Source: Neostapfia colusana (lineage: Eukaryota > Streptophyta > Magnoliopsida > Poales > Poaceae). From it: a stretch of DNA of 64,000 bases. The position numbers and the translations under genes are program-made. This document shows, one piece after another, positions 1-10,952 of this stretch (the stretch's first letter is position 1; each line of letters begins with the position of its first letter). The stretch covers positions 79,089,765-79,153,764 of the forward strand of contig JASWHV010000011.1 of the NCBI GenBank assembly GCA_030760725.1, in the 5' to 3' direction. The notes beneath the pieces are model-generated. The model saw only the letters and a list, made by a program, of their open reading frames with translations. It did not search any database and was not told the origin of the DNA.

Positions 1-346
1 GACAACTGTGATGGGGGTAGCAGTGTAGGTGGCACTTCTACTTCTGCTCCTACTCCTGCTACTGGTGGTAGTGGTGGTACCGGTCGGGGAGGTGTACCCT
101 AGCCCACACCCTACAACGCGTGGACTGGCCAGATCTACATGTGGCTTGGGCCATCTCCGGTTCTTCAGCCTCCACGTCCACCACGTCCCCAGCCGACGTT
201 CGACGCCACCCCGGACTACAGTGGACCAGCCTACAGTGTTGGTGGGCCGCCGACTCAGGCCTACGTGGGACCGCCAGTCACTGGTCTCCTCGTTCAGCAC
301 CATGCATCTCACTCCACCGGGTGCCGACTGAGTTGCTGACTCCATA
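1..346 (+). pseudogene. copia gag C-terminal region (remnant)
   Basis: Upstream of the integrase, two overlapping frames give Gly-rich then Pro-rich text. One reads YNAWTGQIYMW followed by PPRPPRPQP, which resembles the linker after the zinc knuckle in grass copia gag proteins. The frame changes near position 110 and stops near 330. No CCHC knuckle is visible here; it may lie upstream of the window or have been lost. Positions 347-454 give no clear reading and probably hold the eroded protease. Family placement rests mainly on position relative to the integrase. Confidence 0.45.
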
Positions 347-454
347 ACGTCATACCATACCACTTCTAATGCTGGTAGGAATGGGTTTGTTCTTCCGGTC
401 ACCTCAGTAGGTGACTCTAGGTTCCCGGGTTCTTTCTAGCTCAAGAACATTCTT

Positions 455-1505
455 GTGGCTCCGTATGTTATTCAGAATTTTCTTTCTGTCCGTCGTTTTA
501 CCACTGGCAACAATGTTTCCATTGAGTTTGATCCTTTTGGTTTATCTGTGAAAGATCTTTCTACACGGCGACTTCTTTTCCGATGTGATAGCTTGGGGCC
601 CCTGCACACTCTTCGACTTCCTACTTCCGCTGCATCACCACCTTTTGCCTTGACTACGACAACTTCATCCACCACTTGTCATTGTCGGCTTGGCCATTCT
701 GGTGCAGATGTTATGTCGAAGTTGTCCAGTAGTCCGGTTATCTAGTGTACTAGGGGCACACATGATTCTTTGTCATGTTTGTCAGCTTGGTCGCCATGCT
801 CTCCCTTTTCCGACTTATGTGACTCATGTTGAGCACATTTTTGATCTTATTCATTATAATTTGTGGACATCATCTATTACCAGTGTGTCGGGCTTTAATT
901 ATTACTTGGTGATAACTAATGATTTTTCTCATTTTTCGTGGCCATTTCCATTACGACGAAAGTCTAAGACATTCGTTACTCTTTCGCACTTCTTCGTTTG
1001 GATATCCACTCAGTTTGGGGGCACTATCCAAGCTATTTAGTGCGATAACGGACGCGAGTTTGATAACTCGGCGTTTCATAGCTTTCTCTCCGCACATGGA
1101 GTCCAGTTGTGCATGTCTTATCCGTACACCTCTCCTTAGAACGGCAAGGCTGAGCGCATGGTTCGTACTACCAACGATGTCATATGCTCCCTAATGTTTC
1201 AGGCATCCATTCCTACCTGATAGGCTGATACTGGGTAGAGGCCGTTCACACTGCCACTCTTCTAATTAATCGCCTTCCCACCAAGGCGATTCGTGCCTCC
1301 ACACCCTACTTCGCTTTATACGGCACTGCTCCTCTTTACGACCATCTTCGAGTTTTTGAGTGCGCTTGCTACCCTAATCGTTCCGCCACCGCCCCACATA
1401 AGCTTGCGCCGCGCTCTACACGTTGTATTTTCCTCGGGTAAGCAGACCCTGCGGGCAAAGGAAACAAACCACTTTCCATTGATCATAAGAGTTACCGGTG
1501 CCTAG
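455..1505 (+). pseudogene. copia GAG-pre-integrase and integrase (broken)
   Basis: The first frame (455-745) ends in CRLGHSGADVM, the His-containing GAG-pre-integrase motif. After a frameshift a second frame (about 775-1040) gives the integrase core: LCHVCQLGRH, then HYNLWTS and YYLVITNDFSHF. A stop at about 1038 is followed by CDNGREF and, past another stop, NGKAERM. The second catalytic Asp (CDNG) and the Glu (KAE) are present. The first catalytic Asp, normally D in the DLWTS motif, reads Asn. The downstream part (about 1230-1505) continues with NRLPTKAI and the conserved FLGY region in shifted frame. The protein would be inactive. Confidence 0.85.
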
Positions 1506-2233
1506 ATCTCACCACTCACCGTCTATTGATCTCTCGACACGTCGTCTTCGACAAGTCCTCCTTTCCCTCCTCCACCTCCTCTTCCGGTTCCACCGTAGAG
1601 CTGGATTCTCTTTTTCCTACTGACTCCGAGGCTGCTCCTCCCCAGCTGCCTTGGCCTCTTTCTTCTTCGGGCACGACACGCGTTGCGCCATGCGTGGCCC
1701 AGGAGCCCCCGACGCCACCTGTTGTGCCACGTGCGGCATCGGCGTCTCCGACGTTGCCCGCTGCACCTCGGGTGGCCCCGACGTCACCAACTGCGCCACA
1801 CGCGGCCTCGGCGTCCCTGACGTCACCTGTTGTGAGCCCGACGTCGCCAGCCGCGGCCCCGGCGTCACCAGCTGCACCACGCGAGGCCTCGGCGTCCCTG
1901 ACTTCACCGGCCGTGTATCCTATGACTCTGACTTCTCGTTTCACCAACCCCGCACTTGTCTACCAGCGACGAGCGAGGGTTGGTGCCCCAACTCCAGCTC
2001 CGCCACGCGCGGCACTGGAGCCCCCCACGCCACGCGCGGCCACGAGACTCACTCTTGTCTATCAGCGACAAGAGCGGGGTGCTCCAGCTCCTGCTCGCTC
2101 CGAGCCCCCGGTGTACCATCCTCCTCTGCTCCACAGGGACCCGGGTCACGTTCACCCGATGGTGACTCGATGTGCTGCTGGGGCACCCACTTCTCCGGGT
2201 CGTCTTCTCGTCGACAACGTATCCACCGCCTAA
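1506..2233 (+). pseudogene. copia integrase-RT linker, Pro/Ala/Ser-rich
   Basis: A single open frame from about 1526 to 2233 begins with SRHVVFDKSSFP, the usual end of the copia integrase region, then runs into about 200 residues of degenerate Ala/Ser/Pro/Thr repeats and ends near HPMVTRCAAG, the conserved HxMxTR motif just before reverse transcriptase. The low-complexity text makes the opposite strand open as well; those readings are shadows. The frame is lost at about 2230 and reverse transcriptase continues in another. Confidence 0.7.
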
Positions 2234-3369
2234 CTCTCCTTCGATCTCGCCCATACCGACTTCCGTCCGTAGCGCCCTCGCCGACCCTCACTGGCGTCAC
2301 GCTATGGAGGAAGAGTATGCGGCCCTGATTGCCAACCGGACCTGGGACCTGGTTCCCCGTCCCGGTCGTAGTAATGCTGTTATGGGCAAGTGGGTATTCA
2401 CGCATAAGAAGAAGGCGAATGGTACCTTGGACAGGTACAAGGCTCGGTGGGTACTTTGGGGTTTTCACTCAGCGCCCTAGAGTCGACTACGATGAGACCT
2501 TCAGTCCAGTAGTGAAGCCGACGACAGTTTGTACCGTTCTGTCGCTGGCTCTCTTGCGTTCTTGGCCCGTCCACCAGTTGGTCGTCAAGAACGCCTTCCT
2601 CCACGGCACACTGACAGAGACGGTGTACAGTAGTCAGCCAACAGGGTTCGTTGACTTAGCTCATTCAGACATGGTCTGTAAGCTGAACAAGTCTCTGTAT
2701 GGTCTAAAGCAGGCACCGCGAGGCTGGTATAGCCGGTTCGCCTGTTTCTTGGTCTCACTAGACTTCGTCGAGGCCAAATCGGACACTTCACTGTTTGTCT
2801 ATCGACGTGACAGTGACACTGCTTACCTTCTAATGTATGTCGATGACATTGTACTGACAGCATCCGGTCCGTCTCTCCTTTAGCATACTATCTCTACTTA
2901 CCTTCTACTGTATGTCGATGACATTGTACTAACAGCGTCCAGTCCAGCTCTCCTTCGGCGTACTATCTCTGCTTTACAGCAGGAGTTCGCTATGAAGGAC
3001 TTGGGCCGCCTTCACCACTTCATGGGTATTGCGGTCGAGGACCGACCAGACGGCATATTCCTTCACCAGCGACAGTACTGCCTGGACATCCTCCAGCGAG
3101 CGGGCATGGCTGAGTGCAAGTCGTGCTCCACTCCAGTGGATACCCAGGCGAAGGTCTCTGCTTCCGACGGGACACCCGTCACTGACCCCACTACTTACAG
3201 GAGTCTTGCATGTGCCCTTCAGTACCTCACTTTCATCAGGTCGGATATGTACTACGCGGTTCATCAGGTGTGTCTCCACATGCATGACCCGCAGGAGCCC
3301 CACCTCACCGCTGTGAAGCGGATTCTTCGGTACCTGTGCGGCACCCTCGACTATGGCCTCCTCCTTTAG
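2234..3369 (+). pseudogene. copia reverse transcriptase (frameshifted, duplicated active site)
   Basis: The RVT_2 family text starts with WRHAMEEEYAAL and TWDLVPRPG. It continues GKWVFTHKKKANG, then shifts frame at about 2462 to RVDYDETFSPVVK, KNAFLHGTL, SLYGLKQAPRGWY and the catalytic MYVDDIVLTA. A 75-bp in-frame tandem duplication repeats the YVDD segment (see 2822-2971), and the first copy ends in a TAG at 2881. The same frame resumes at about 2897 with the second YVDD and runs through MKDLGRLHHFMGI, GRxxYRSLxCALQYL-like text and RILRYLCGTLDYGLLL to a stop at 3367-3369. Catalytic aspartates are intact in both copies. Confidence 0.88.
2822..2971 (+). repeat. 75-bp tandem duplication over the RT YVDD motif
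   Basis: Two adjacent 75-bp units (2822-2896 and 2897-2971) begin CTTACCTTCTA and each encode LMYVDDIVLTAS-like or LLYVDDIVLTAS-like text. 75 is divisible by three, so the duplication is in frame. The copies differ at about ten positions, so it is not a very recent event or a simple assembly stutter. Confidence 0.9.
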
Positions 3370-3393
3370 CGTGACTCGGCCTTCGAGCTAGTC

Positions 3394-3861
3394 ATGTACA
3401 CCGACGCTAACTGGGCAGGCTGCCCGGACACTCGTCAGTCCACCTCTAGTTACGCCGTCTTCTTGGGCGGCAACCTCGTCTCCTGGTCCTCGAAGCGGCA
3501 GCACGCGGCGTCGCGCTCAAGTGTTGCGACGGAGTACCGCGCCGTGGCTAACGGCGTGGCTGAGTCTTCCTGGCTTCAGCAAGCAACTACTTCAGGAGCT
3601 CCACACTCCCGTCGCCTGGAGTACTCTGATCTACTGCAACAACGTCAGCATCGTGTACCTCTCCACCAACCCGGTCCAGCATCAACGCACGAAGCATGTG
3701 GAGATTGACATCCACTTTGTTCGCCAGTAGGTTGCGCGTGGCGAGGTTCGGGTGCACCATGTCCCGACGACGTCACAGTTCGCCGACATCTTCACGAAGG
3801 GTCTTCCGTCGTTGTTGTTTTCCGAGTTTCGGTCCAGTCTCAACATCTGTTGTGGCTAGAT
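3394..3861 (+). pseudogene. copia RNase H and polyprotein C-terminus (frameshifted)
   Basis: The frame from 3394 reads MYTDANWAGCPDTRQST, then SWSSKRQ and ATEYRA, the RNase H1-like domain of copia pol. A frameshift near 3580-3600 moves the remainder to another frame, which reads LIYCNNVSIVYLS, HVEIDIHFVR, a stop at 3728-3730 (TAG), and then VHHVPTTSQFADIFTKGLP, the conserved copia C-terminus ending near 3861. The DxN start and the ADIFTKGL terminus are clear family marks. Confidence 0.87.
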
Positions 3862-3878
3862 GTTGGGACTGCGGAGGG

Positions 3879-4056
3879 TGTTAGACTATGTAATTAAGAG
3901 GTGTGCTTAGTGGTATTTTAGTCTTTTGGATGTGATTAGGGTTAGGGTAGATTAGTCCTTTTCCACCCCTTAACCCCTCTATATAATGTACCCCTTGACA
4001 CCAAGATTAATCAATTCACTTTTCCCCTCTAGTAGTTCTTAGTTATTATTATCACA
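3879..4056 (+). repeat. copia 3' LTR
   Basis: The repeat starts TGTTAGACTATG directly after the purine-rich GCGGAGGG (3871-3878), a plausible polypurine tract, and ends ATTATCACA. Length is about 178 bp. A TATATA at 3980-3985 is the likely promoter box. The matching 5' LTR is outside the window, so the exact ends and target duplication cannot be confirmed. Confidence 0.7.
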
Positions 4057-5086
4057 CAGATGATTATGTATCTTTGGCTTCTTTGCTGATATTAGAGAGT
4101 GGTTCACTAAGTTCTGGATCTATGCTAACAAATGTTAAAGGCCGAACTGTTGGTTCAACCTCCACACGGCAGTACTTCTCTATGTACCACATATTGCGGA
4201 CGTCCAACAAAAAAATCTAAAGTAAACTTCTGATGTCCAGAGCCAGTTGGAGATCGGTATAACCACCTCGAACTAAGGAACATCTTTCCAAAGGATCCTA
4301 TCAACAGATCAAGATTCTCACAAGCAAGAACAAGTAATTCCGTTTCACTGAAAACTTGAAAAGATGTGCTACTCCTACTGATGACTATGGCATGCCAGTC
4401 ATGCTGGCAGTAGTACAATTATTGATACTGTCAGGGCAATGTACTGAGTCACCACTTGCTATATCTAAAATATCAAGAAGCATCACCTATCTGTCTTTGC
4501 AGGCAGAGATCATCAGAGCCCCACACAAATATAGTAAGGTACCTTTATGCGTTTGGGGGCAAACCTATGGGGCCGATCAGTACATTAGATGTAACCATCC
4601 TGCTAAAAGCACGGATGGAACTGTAAAGTGTCACCTTTCAGAAGTTCCAGATTCCCAGCTTATAGTACTTTACAAGTTTGAAATCACAATCGAATATTCT
4701 TTCAGACTTCATCAACACCAGAAAGAAAATGTTGAAGCTTAATGGATTAATGACACCTATCCGGATTAAAGTAATTCAAAAGGAACCAATTAAGCATTTT
4801 TGCAGACAGATCAGGCTCGTCTCAATTAGTATCTTGTAAAAACACTTCATGCAATCCTTAAACACTCGTTAGATTACGTGATTACTGATTGCATAATACA
4901 TTTCTTTGCGTTTGCAAGGCAAACAATTTTATAATAAGCCACAATAAAATGAATTTCACAAAGCCAATTACACTATCCAATATGCAAGAACAAGAAACAG
5001 GATCCAAAATCCAATTTTTTGGACGCGGCACTAATAAACAATTTAACTTTTAGCAGCAAGAACATGGAGCTACGGACACGACGTAC
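4057..5086. other. Unassigned sequence between copia LTR and WRKY exon
   Basis: If the WRKY gene was once whole, this stretch would be its first intron. Open frames exist (plus 4356-4742; minus 4155-4418, and a shifted minus reading over 4070-4190 with VEVEPTVRPLTFVSIDPE) but I recognise no family. No WRKYGQK-coding sequence is visible on either strand. It may hold an eroded gene fragment or intron sequence. Confidence 0.5.
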
Positions 5087-5479
5087 CATGGCCGGCGAGA
5101 AGAGCAGGCCAGGTGAGTCAAGAAGTCCGGAGGGGCTGAGGCCGGGGGGCACCGTGAACACGGACGCCGCCGAGCCCGACGATGCCGGGGGCGCCACCGA
5201 GAGCGCCGGCCCAGCCCTGGCGACCCCGCCTCTTCCCCTCTCGGCCTCATGCTGTTGCTGCTGCTGCTGTGGCGCGATGCCGCCGATGAGGAGCTGCGTG
5301 AAGCTCACCGACCCAGCGCCAGCGGAGGACGAGGAGGCGCCGTCGGCATCGGAGGGGAAGAACGCGGAGGCGAGCGTGAGCGGGCCGGGGCTGGCGTCGC
5401 CGGCGCCAGTGAACAGCGACTCCGCGTTTGAGCGCGGCGGCAGCGCAAGGCTCGGCCGCGGCGGCGGGCGCGCGGACAT
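5087..5479 (-). CDS. Group I WRKY transcription factor, first exon only
   Basis: The minus strand opens with ATG at 5479 and encodes 131 residues up to a strong splice donor (ATG|GTACGT; intron bases 5086-5081), phase 0. The text has the N-terminal marks of group I WRKY proteins: SFTQLL near residues 57-62, a Gln run (CAG/CTG repeat), and VFTVPPGLSPSGLLDSP with Ser-Pro pairs, the kind of MAP-kinase target cluster known from the WRKY33-like clade. The two WRKY zinc-finger domains, which would lie in later exons, are not seen before the copia element at 4056. Either the rest lies beyond the copia insertion (outside the window) or this is a stranded exon. WRKY factors bind W-box DNA in the nucleus; this exon alone could not. 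Confidence 0.65.
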
Positions 5480-5570
5480 GGTCGCCGGCCTAGAGAGAGG
5501 AAGTGGAGAGAGAGGAAGAGAGAGAGGAAGGATCCTCTTCTTCTCTGGTTTTCGGTGTTGACTTTGGTTT
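5480..5570 (-). promoter_or_regulatory. CT-rich 5' leader of the WRKY exon
   Basis: Read on the minus strand, the bases just before the ATG are runs of CTCTCT and TTCCTC, a common pyrimidine-rich plant 5' leader. No clear TATA box was chosen further upstream. The presence of a leader argues that this exon is part of a real gene copy and was not carried in as a bare coding fragment. Confidence 0.45.
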
Positions 5571-7605
5571 CTAGAGGTTTTTTCGTTTGGTGAACAGTCT
5601 GATTCTCGCTCTCTCGTTGGCTTCTGGAGGGATCAGAAGGGCAGAAAAATGGAGCTATTTCGCAATTTGTAACTTTGAATTTTAGATGGTTCTATTCATG
5701 TACTCTAAATTTATATGTAAAAAATATTTCTAGCTATTTACATGCTATTTTATTATGAAAACAAAACATGTACCTATTTGTCAACCAACGTGAAAACTTC
5801 ATAATTTATTCTAAATTTAAAGTATCAATGTTCATACTCTATTTTAGAGTACCTCGTTACAACAGTCAAACATGTTTACATCTGTCAGTGTGGACGGTCT
5901 AATAGCATCATTTCTAAACATATTCAGTTGATCTTTAAGAGAGAATCAATAATATATTTTTAGGATTGTGATTATTGAGCAAATGATTTTTTACGGAGCG
6001 TATTATCTTTCACGATTTTTATGTATGAAAAATGGATGGATGATTTTTTATAAGATATGTGGTACTTCATAATACATGAGCCAACTAGTAGAGTGTGTAA
6101 TCAACAAATTGATAGCAATGCATTTGTCACTTGTTCGTAACTAGTGAGCCATGGTATCCAAATGGAAGAATTAGATAACTTTGTTTCACCTGCTAAGCTT
6201 AAACTGTAATCATGTGTTGCCAAACATTTGTCCTTACCCCTGACAAAGACTACAACGGAAGATCTTTCATGTATCAATTATAAAATAATAAAATAGATTG
6301 CAACGTAGACTACCATATTACAATTTCATTGCTTTACAAATTCAAGCTCCGTTTGGCAGAACACTTCCAGTCAGAAATGTTGTAGCTCTAGCTTCTTTTG
6401 TAAAGCAGGTTTTCTTGTTAAGTTGAAACCTTTTAAAAGAATGATTGCGGCTTTTCATAGTGCCAACACGGTTAGGTTTTGGAACACTTCCTACATGAGA
6501 TAGAGGTGAAGCTGGTAAAGGTTATTCATGCTAGTTTGTTTGAAGAACTGTTTTTCGATATTTTTTAGGACAATCACCTCTAGTTTTACCTATTTAGTAA
6601 CATATCACTAAAGGTGAAAGTTGCCTAAAGTGAGTGAATAAGCATTTAAAATCTTGAACACATTTAAAGTAAAAAAATCAAACCAAGTTCGGACTTGTCT
6701 AGCTTGATCCTGATATGTCCAATCTTACCCTTAACGGTTTGGATGAGTCCGAGTTAGTCAAAGCGGAAATCAAATCGAAGAACTTACACAAGTTTCTAAC
6801 GCGATTCGAATTATGATATGCAACTATATAATATAAGTGAGCCGCGGCAAAAAGGAACCAAAGTATAGTTACTCAAATCGGGAGATCGAAGCGAAACTAT
6901 CATGAATATGATATGAACCCTAGCAAACCATAGGAATCCAAGAACAGGAAATAAGAACATGAGACACAAGAGATTTTTTTCGTTGAAGTTCAATTCCACA
7001 AAGGAACCTACTTCTTCGTTGAGTAGTCCACAAGGATTGGGTTTCTCTAAACCCTAAAACTCTCCACGCAACCGCAAAGATCTAACTCGGGTCTCCATTA
7101 CAAATTTCTCTTTGGAGTGAGAAAGGGTAATACAAACTTTCCAAGTCTTATCATACAAGATTGGGAACCACTACACGATATCTAGCCTTTTATGGGGTGA
7201 ATCCCCAAGAGTAACAAACATGAACAAAGACGACAGTAAAAAACAAATAAAAACTCAATCTAAACTTTATGCCTAGCTCAAATCCTTTCACGGCTTCACT
7301 CGATCTCATAAAGAATCAACCTCACAAGCTTGAGGGTGAGAGAAAAGGATGAAAGTACTCAAGAAAGTGTTTCACGGTGGTGGGTGGCAAGATAGGTCAG
7401 TTGGGGGGGCGAAGAGTATTATTTATATAGGCCCTCAGAACGTAGCCATTTGGTTAAAAACCAAAGTAAGGACATGTTCGGGCCTTATTTAGAACGACTC
7501 CAGTACATGTCTTGAAATCCTAAAAGTGTCCCCTTCAAACTCTAAGTTTTAAACTGGAACTTCATGTTTGAAGAATCTATAAAACTCCAATAACTTATTT
7601 CTATA
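5571..7605. other. AT-rich repetitive flank, no gene seen
   Basis: No credible coding region is visible. 6345-6600 begins with CTCCGTTTGGCAG, a start shared by many grass hAT-type MITEs, but no partner terminus was found. 6680-7600 has the look of LTR or leader sequence of another retroelement (for example the TCTCTAAACCCTAAAA stretch near 7046). It is the host into which the gypsy element at 7606 inserted; similar 'AACTCCAA...CTATA' wording reappears after 16566. Confidence 0.4.
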
Positions 7606-7760
7606 TGTGACACCCTCATTTTCGGGTTCTGCATATATTCATATTTTATATGTAGAAAACATTTTAAATTAAGTAGAAACAGAGAAATAGTCAAAAAGAT
7701 AGCCAAAAAGAGCCAGAACCAGTTCACAGAAAGCGCCGAAGACAATTCCCGCGGCCGCTG

Positions 7761-8520
7761 GCCACGTGGCGCGTTTGGAGCTCATCTACGCAAAGGGGGG
7801 AGAGGTCCGCCGCTAAACTGGCTACGTGGCAGGCTCGGGGCTCATCCCCGCAAAGGGGGAGAGGTCCGACCCCGTGGGACAGGTGTTGCCCCCGGAGCTA
7901 GCCTCTTCAGAGGAGCAAGACCAGTCCCGTAGGACACGTGTCGGCTGCGGAGCTAGTCACCGCGGAAAAGAGAGGACCAGCCGCGTGGGACCCGTGTCGC
8001 TCTCGGAGCTCACCTCTGAGAGGTCCGGCCCCGCTAGACACGTGTCACTCTCGGAGCTCACCTCCGAGAGGTCCGGTCCTATTGGACACGTGTCACCTCC
8101 AAAGCTCACCTCCGAGAGGTCCGACACTACTGGATACGTGTCACCTCCGGAGTTTATCTCCGGGAGGTCCGTCACTGTTGGACACGTGTCAACCTCGGAG
8201 CTCGTCTCTGAGAAGAAAGTAAGTCTGGCGCTGTTAGGATACGTGGCACATCCGGAGCCACCTTCGAAGAGAGGGGAGGTCCGAAATTGACACATGGCAC
8301 CCTCGGAGCCACCTCCGAAGAGAGGGGGAGGTCTGGAACTAACACGTGGCGTTCGCGGAGCTCGCCCCTATTGAGAGGGGAGGTCCCGACCCACCAGACA
8401 CGTGGCGCACGCGGAGCTCACCTCTGAAGAAGAGGGAGGTCTCGCCCGCCTTACACACGGCACAACCGGAGCTTGTCTTTGCGGAAGAGGGAGCCCAGGT
8501 TCCCGCAGGACACGTGGAGC
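7761..8520 (+). repeat. Minisatellite of G-box palindromes in 5' LTR U3
   Basis: A degenerate tandem array whose best-kept units (about 8006-8200) are 48 bp long. Each unit has GACACGTGTC (a palindrome containing the CACGTG G-box; ACGTGTC and ACGTGGC are known ABRE-type cores) and a small hairpin CTCGGAG..CTCCGAG around GCTCAC. About ten ACGTG cores are intact, for example at 7763, 7823, 7935, 8042, 8090 and 8399. Open frames through the array (for example 7826-8290) are by-products of the repeat and not genes. Confidence 0.88.
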
Positions 8521-8726
8521 TTCCAGAGCTCACCGCCGCGAAGGTAACGAGATTTGAAGCAGTTTTTGCTTCTGTACGCACGGGAATACCGTACGGGAGG
8601 AAACCGACACGAATACCACAATACTACCGCACCAAATAAACTAAAGATAAGTTGTTAAGATTCAAAAACAATTTGAATAGGACTCCTATTCGAATTCCGA
8701 TCAGAGTAGGACTCTTTGTTTCCTCT

Positions 8727-8734
8727 TATAAATA
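8727..8734 (+). promoter_or_regulatory. LTR promoter TATA box (5' LTR)
   Basis: TATAAATA lies downstream of the G-box array and upstream of a GC-richer leader, the usual place for the retrotransposon promoter. Transcription would start about 30 bp later, near 8760. Confidence 0.75.
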
Positions 8735-10262
8735 GAACCGAAATCCTTTGGTTGCAACCACGAACTTCTTTTCCACCTCCTGAGCCAACAACTTAGAACT
8801 CTAGCCCCAGCTCGCCGAGTAAACCTCTTCGCCGGAGTTTGACCACCGAAGAGACCGTCGACGAGCCTGGATCACAATTGCCATCGCCGGAGGAGAGCCG
8901 ACGATCTATTCTTGCTAGGAGGAAGGACCCCGAGACCAAGAAGAACGTAAGGTAGGTCTCCAATACCACCTTACGACATCATCGCGTTTTCTTTGCATCT
9001 GTTATTTGATTCCTTTCGAATAGAAGCTTTTTTGTGTACAGATCACGTGTTGATCGGTTTGATCTAAAGTCAAGATCATAGCCACGTCCACAATTGATCT
9101 TTACACCTCTGTTCATCGTAAAAACAATGCAAGACATGCAAAAACACGTACAAACTAAACTGCATCATAGGATTAACATGCATATGCATCATCGCATCTG
9201 GTTAAAGTTTGTGCATGGTATTGATTGCTATGAATCTTGTATGTGCGTGATCGTGTATAGAAGGACAAGCTCAGGGAGTTGTCTACGACGAGCTGCAACA
9301 ACAAGGTTTTGAGATCCAAGAGCAACAAGAACCGCAAGAACAAGGCAAGTGCCCCTTGACCATATTGATCCCATGTTTTGGAAGACTGTTTTGTTTGAGA
9401 AAAGGTGTGTTTGCTTGAGTCAACATGATGGGAAACCATTTGATAGGAGTTTACTAGTTTTGGTTAAACTACCCTTGTCGCCGGGGAAGTTTATGAGTCG
9501 GGTATGGTTTTTGCTTTTATGCTTTGCTGAGTCCATGGGATTATGGGAAACGAGATAGATGTGTCTAGCTATCTGCACTCGTAATAATAATGAGAAATTG
9601 ATGTTGTTAATGAACGTGAATCGGAGGGAGATCTAGGCAAGCCTGGGTTTGTGAATGAGGTAGCATGAGATGGTGGTTACTTGCCGTAGATCTAAGGACC
9701 AATTCATGCGAGCACATGCCAGGATAACAGTGCCACCACAAGGCCAAGTATGGGCACGGCTTAGCTGAGTAATTAGGTAAGTTGCTAGATTGTTATGGAC
9801 CATGGAAGGCGTGGGGAATGGGAGTCGAGTGAGGACTGTCGTGGGAACTGCATGGCACAAGAGGGGGCCCGTGAGTGGAAGAATTGGAGATTCTATCCTG
9901 CCGGTGAAACCTTAGTGAGTCCATACATCTAGTAGCCCCTTTGCAAAGGTTATTTTGTGATCTCTTGGCCATACACCGACGGTTGTGTACTGGTATAATG
10001 GAGGTTCTACAGTCGCCGACGGGTGACGAAATCACAAACTTGTGGGTAAAGTGGTGCAAACTCTGCAGTGTATAAAACTATCATGATAGCTGAGCTTACG
10101 GTCACGAGCGCCTGGACAACTTCCATGATTAGTTGGGATGGTTTTTGGTTATGGTTTTGGTTATGGTTTGGTTTTCAGGACTGTTGAGTCCGGGTGATAA
10201 GATTGGTTGCATGATTGTTGAGTCATGCCAACGAGATTTGGTCTCGGAATGAGACAGAATTG

Positions 10263-10353
10263 GATGGTAGTGAATACGAGATGGTATTTGTGAGATGGTA
10301 GCGAATACGATATGGTATTCGTGAGATGGTAGTGAATACGAAATGGTATTCAC
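10263..10353 (+). repeat. Short tandem repeat of about 32 bp in U5
   Basis: Three units of the form GAATACGANATGGTATT followed by NGTGAGATGGTAG lie side by side. The same array is present in the 3' LTR at about 15875-15967. Confidence 0.8.
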
Positions 10354-10952
10354 GAGCAAAGTTGATTAATGTCAGGTTGAGACATGGAAATGGATGAATC
10401 ATAATGGAGGTATGTTAATGTTTAAATATATGTTGGGATTACATTCACTTAAAGCTGAGTTGCTGTTTTTATCGTGTTTTGAGAAATAAACTTTGCTTTC
10501 TGCAATGAGCCTTTTTTATACCTTCCTTGTTGTGAACTACATATCATATTTTCTCGCACTTGCTGAGTACATCATTGTACTCAAACTTACATTATTACTT
10601 CATCATCAGCAACAGGAGAAGAATACTATGAAGACCACGTGGAGGATTAGGCGTGTAATCTGTCCGCAACCTTGCCTGTGGGGATGGAGTAGAGATGGAG
10701 CCCCTGCTGCTGCTTAGTTTGCTTCCGCACTAGTTAGAAGACTTCCGCTGTTAGATTTAGACTTCCGCTGTTAAGATAAGACTTTCGCTGTTAGAATGAG
10801 TCCATGACTCATAAGACATTGTAATAAACTCTGTTATTCGTGTAATATATATTTTGAATTCAGTTTATGGATGATATGTGTATGCGTGATGAACATCCTG
10901 GGCACACATACGCATCAGTTCTCAGTTCCGTGTTCTACAGAATTGAGGGTGT

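Larger units (their letters stand above)
1..4056 (+). mobile_element. Ty1/copia LTR retrotransposon, 3' part, decayed
   Basis: Reading the plus strand gives, in order, a gag-like tail, GAG-pre-integrase, integrase, a Pro/Ala/Ser-rich linker, reverse transcriptase and RNase H, which is the Ty1/copia order. It ends in a short TG...CA repeat. The 5' LTR and most of gag lie before the window. At least four frameshifts and several in-frame stops break the polyprotein, so it cannot make a working product. The short LTR suggests one of the short-LTR copia lineages, but I cannot assign a family by eye. Confidence 0.93.

Noticed and set aside
1516..1947. Minus-strand open frame with Gly/Ala/Val repeats
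   Set aside because: Shadow of the Pro/Ala/Ser-rich copia linker on the plus strand.
4356..4742. 128-codon plus-strand frame next to the copia LTR
   Set aside because: No family recognised and no supporting splice or promoter signals; left as unassigned sequence.
7826..8290. Open frame of 154 codons with regular repeats
   Set aside because: It is a reading of the 48-bp G-box minisatellite; the same reading occurs at 13438-13902 in the other LTR and the minus strand is open too.
7761..8520. CRISPR-like array
   Set aside because: Units are contiguous degenerate tandem repeats with no unique spacers, and the setting is a plant LTR.
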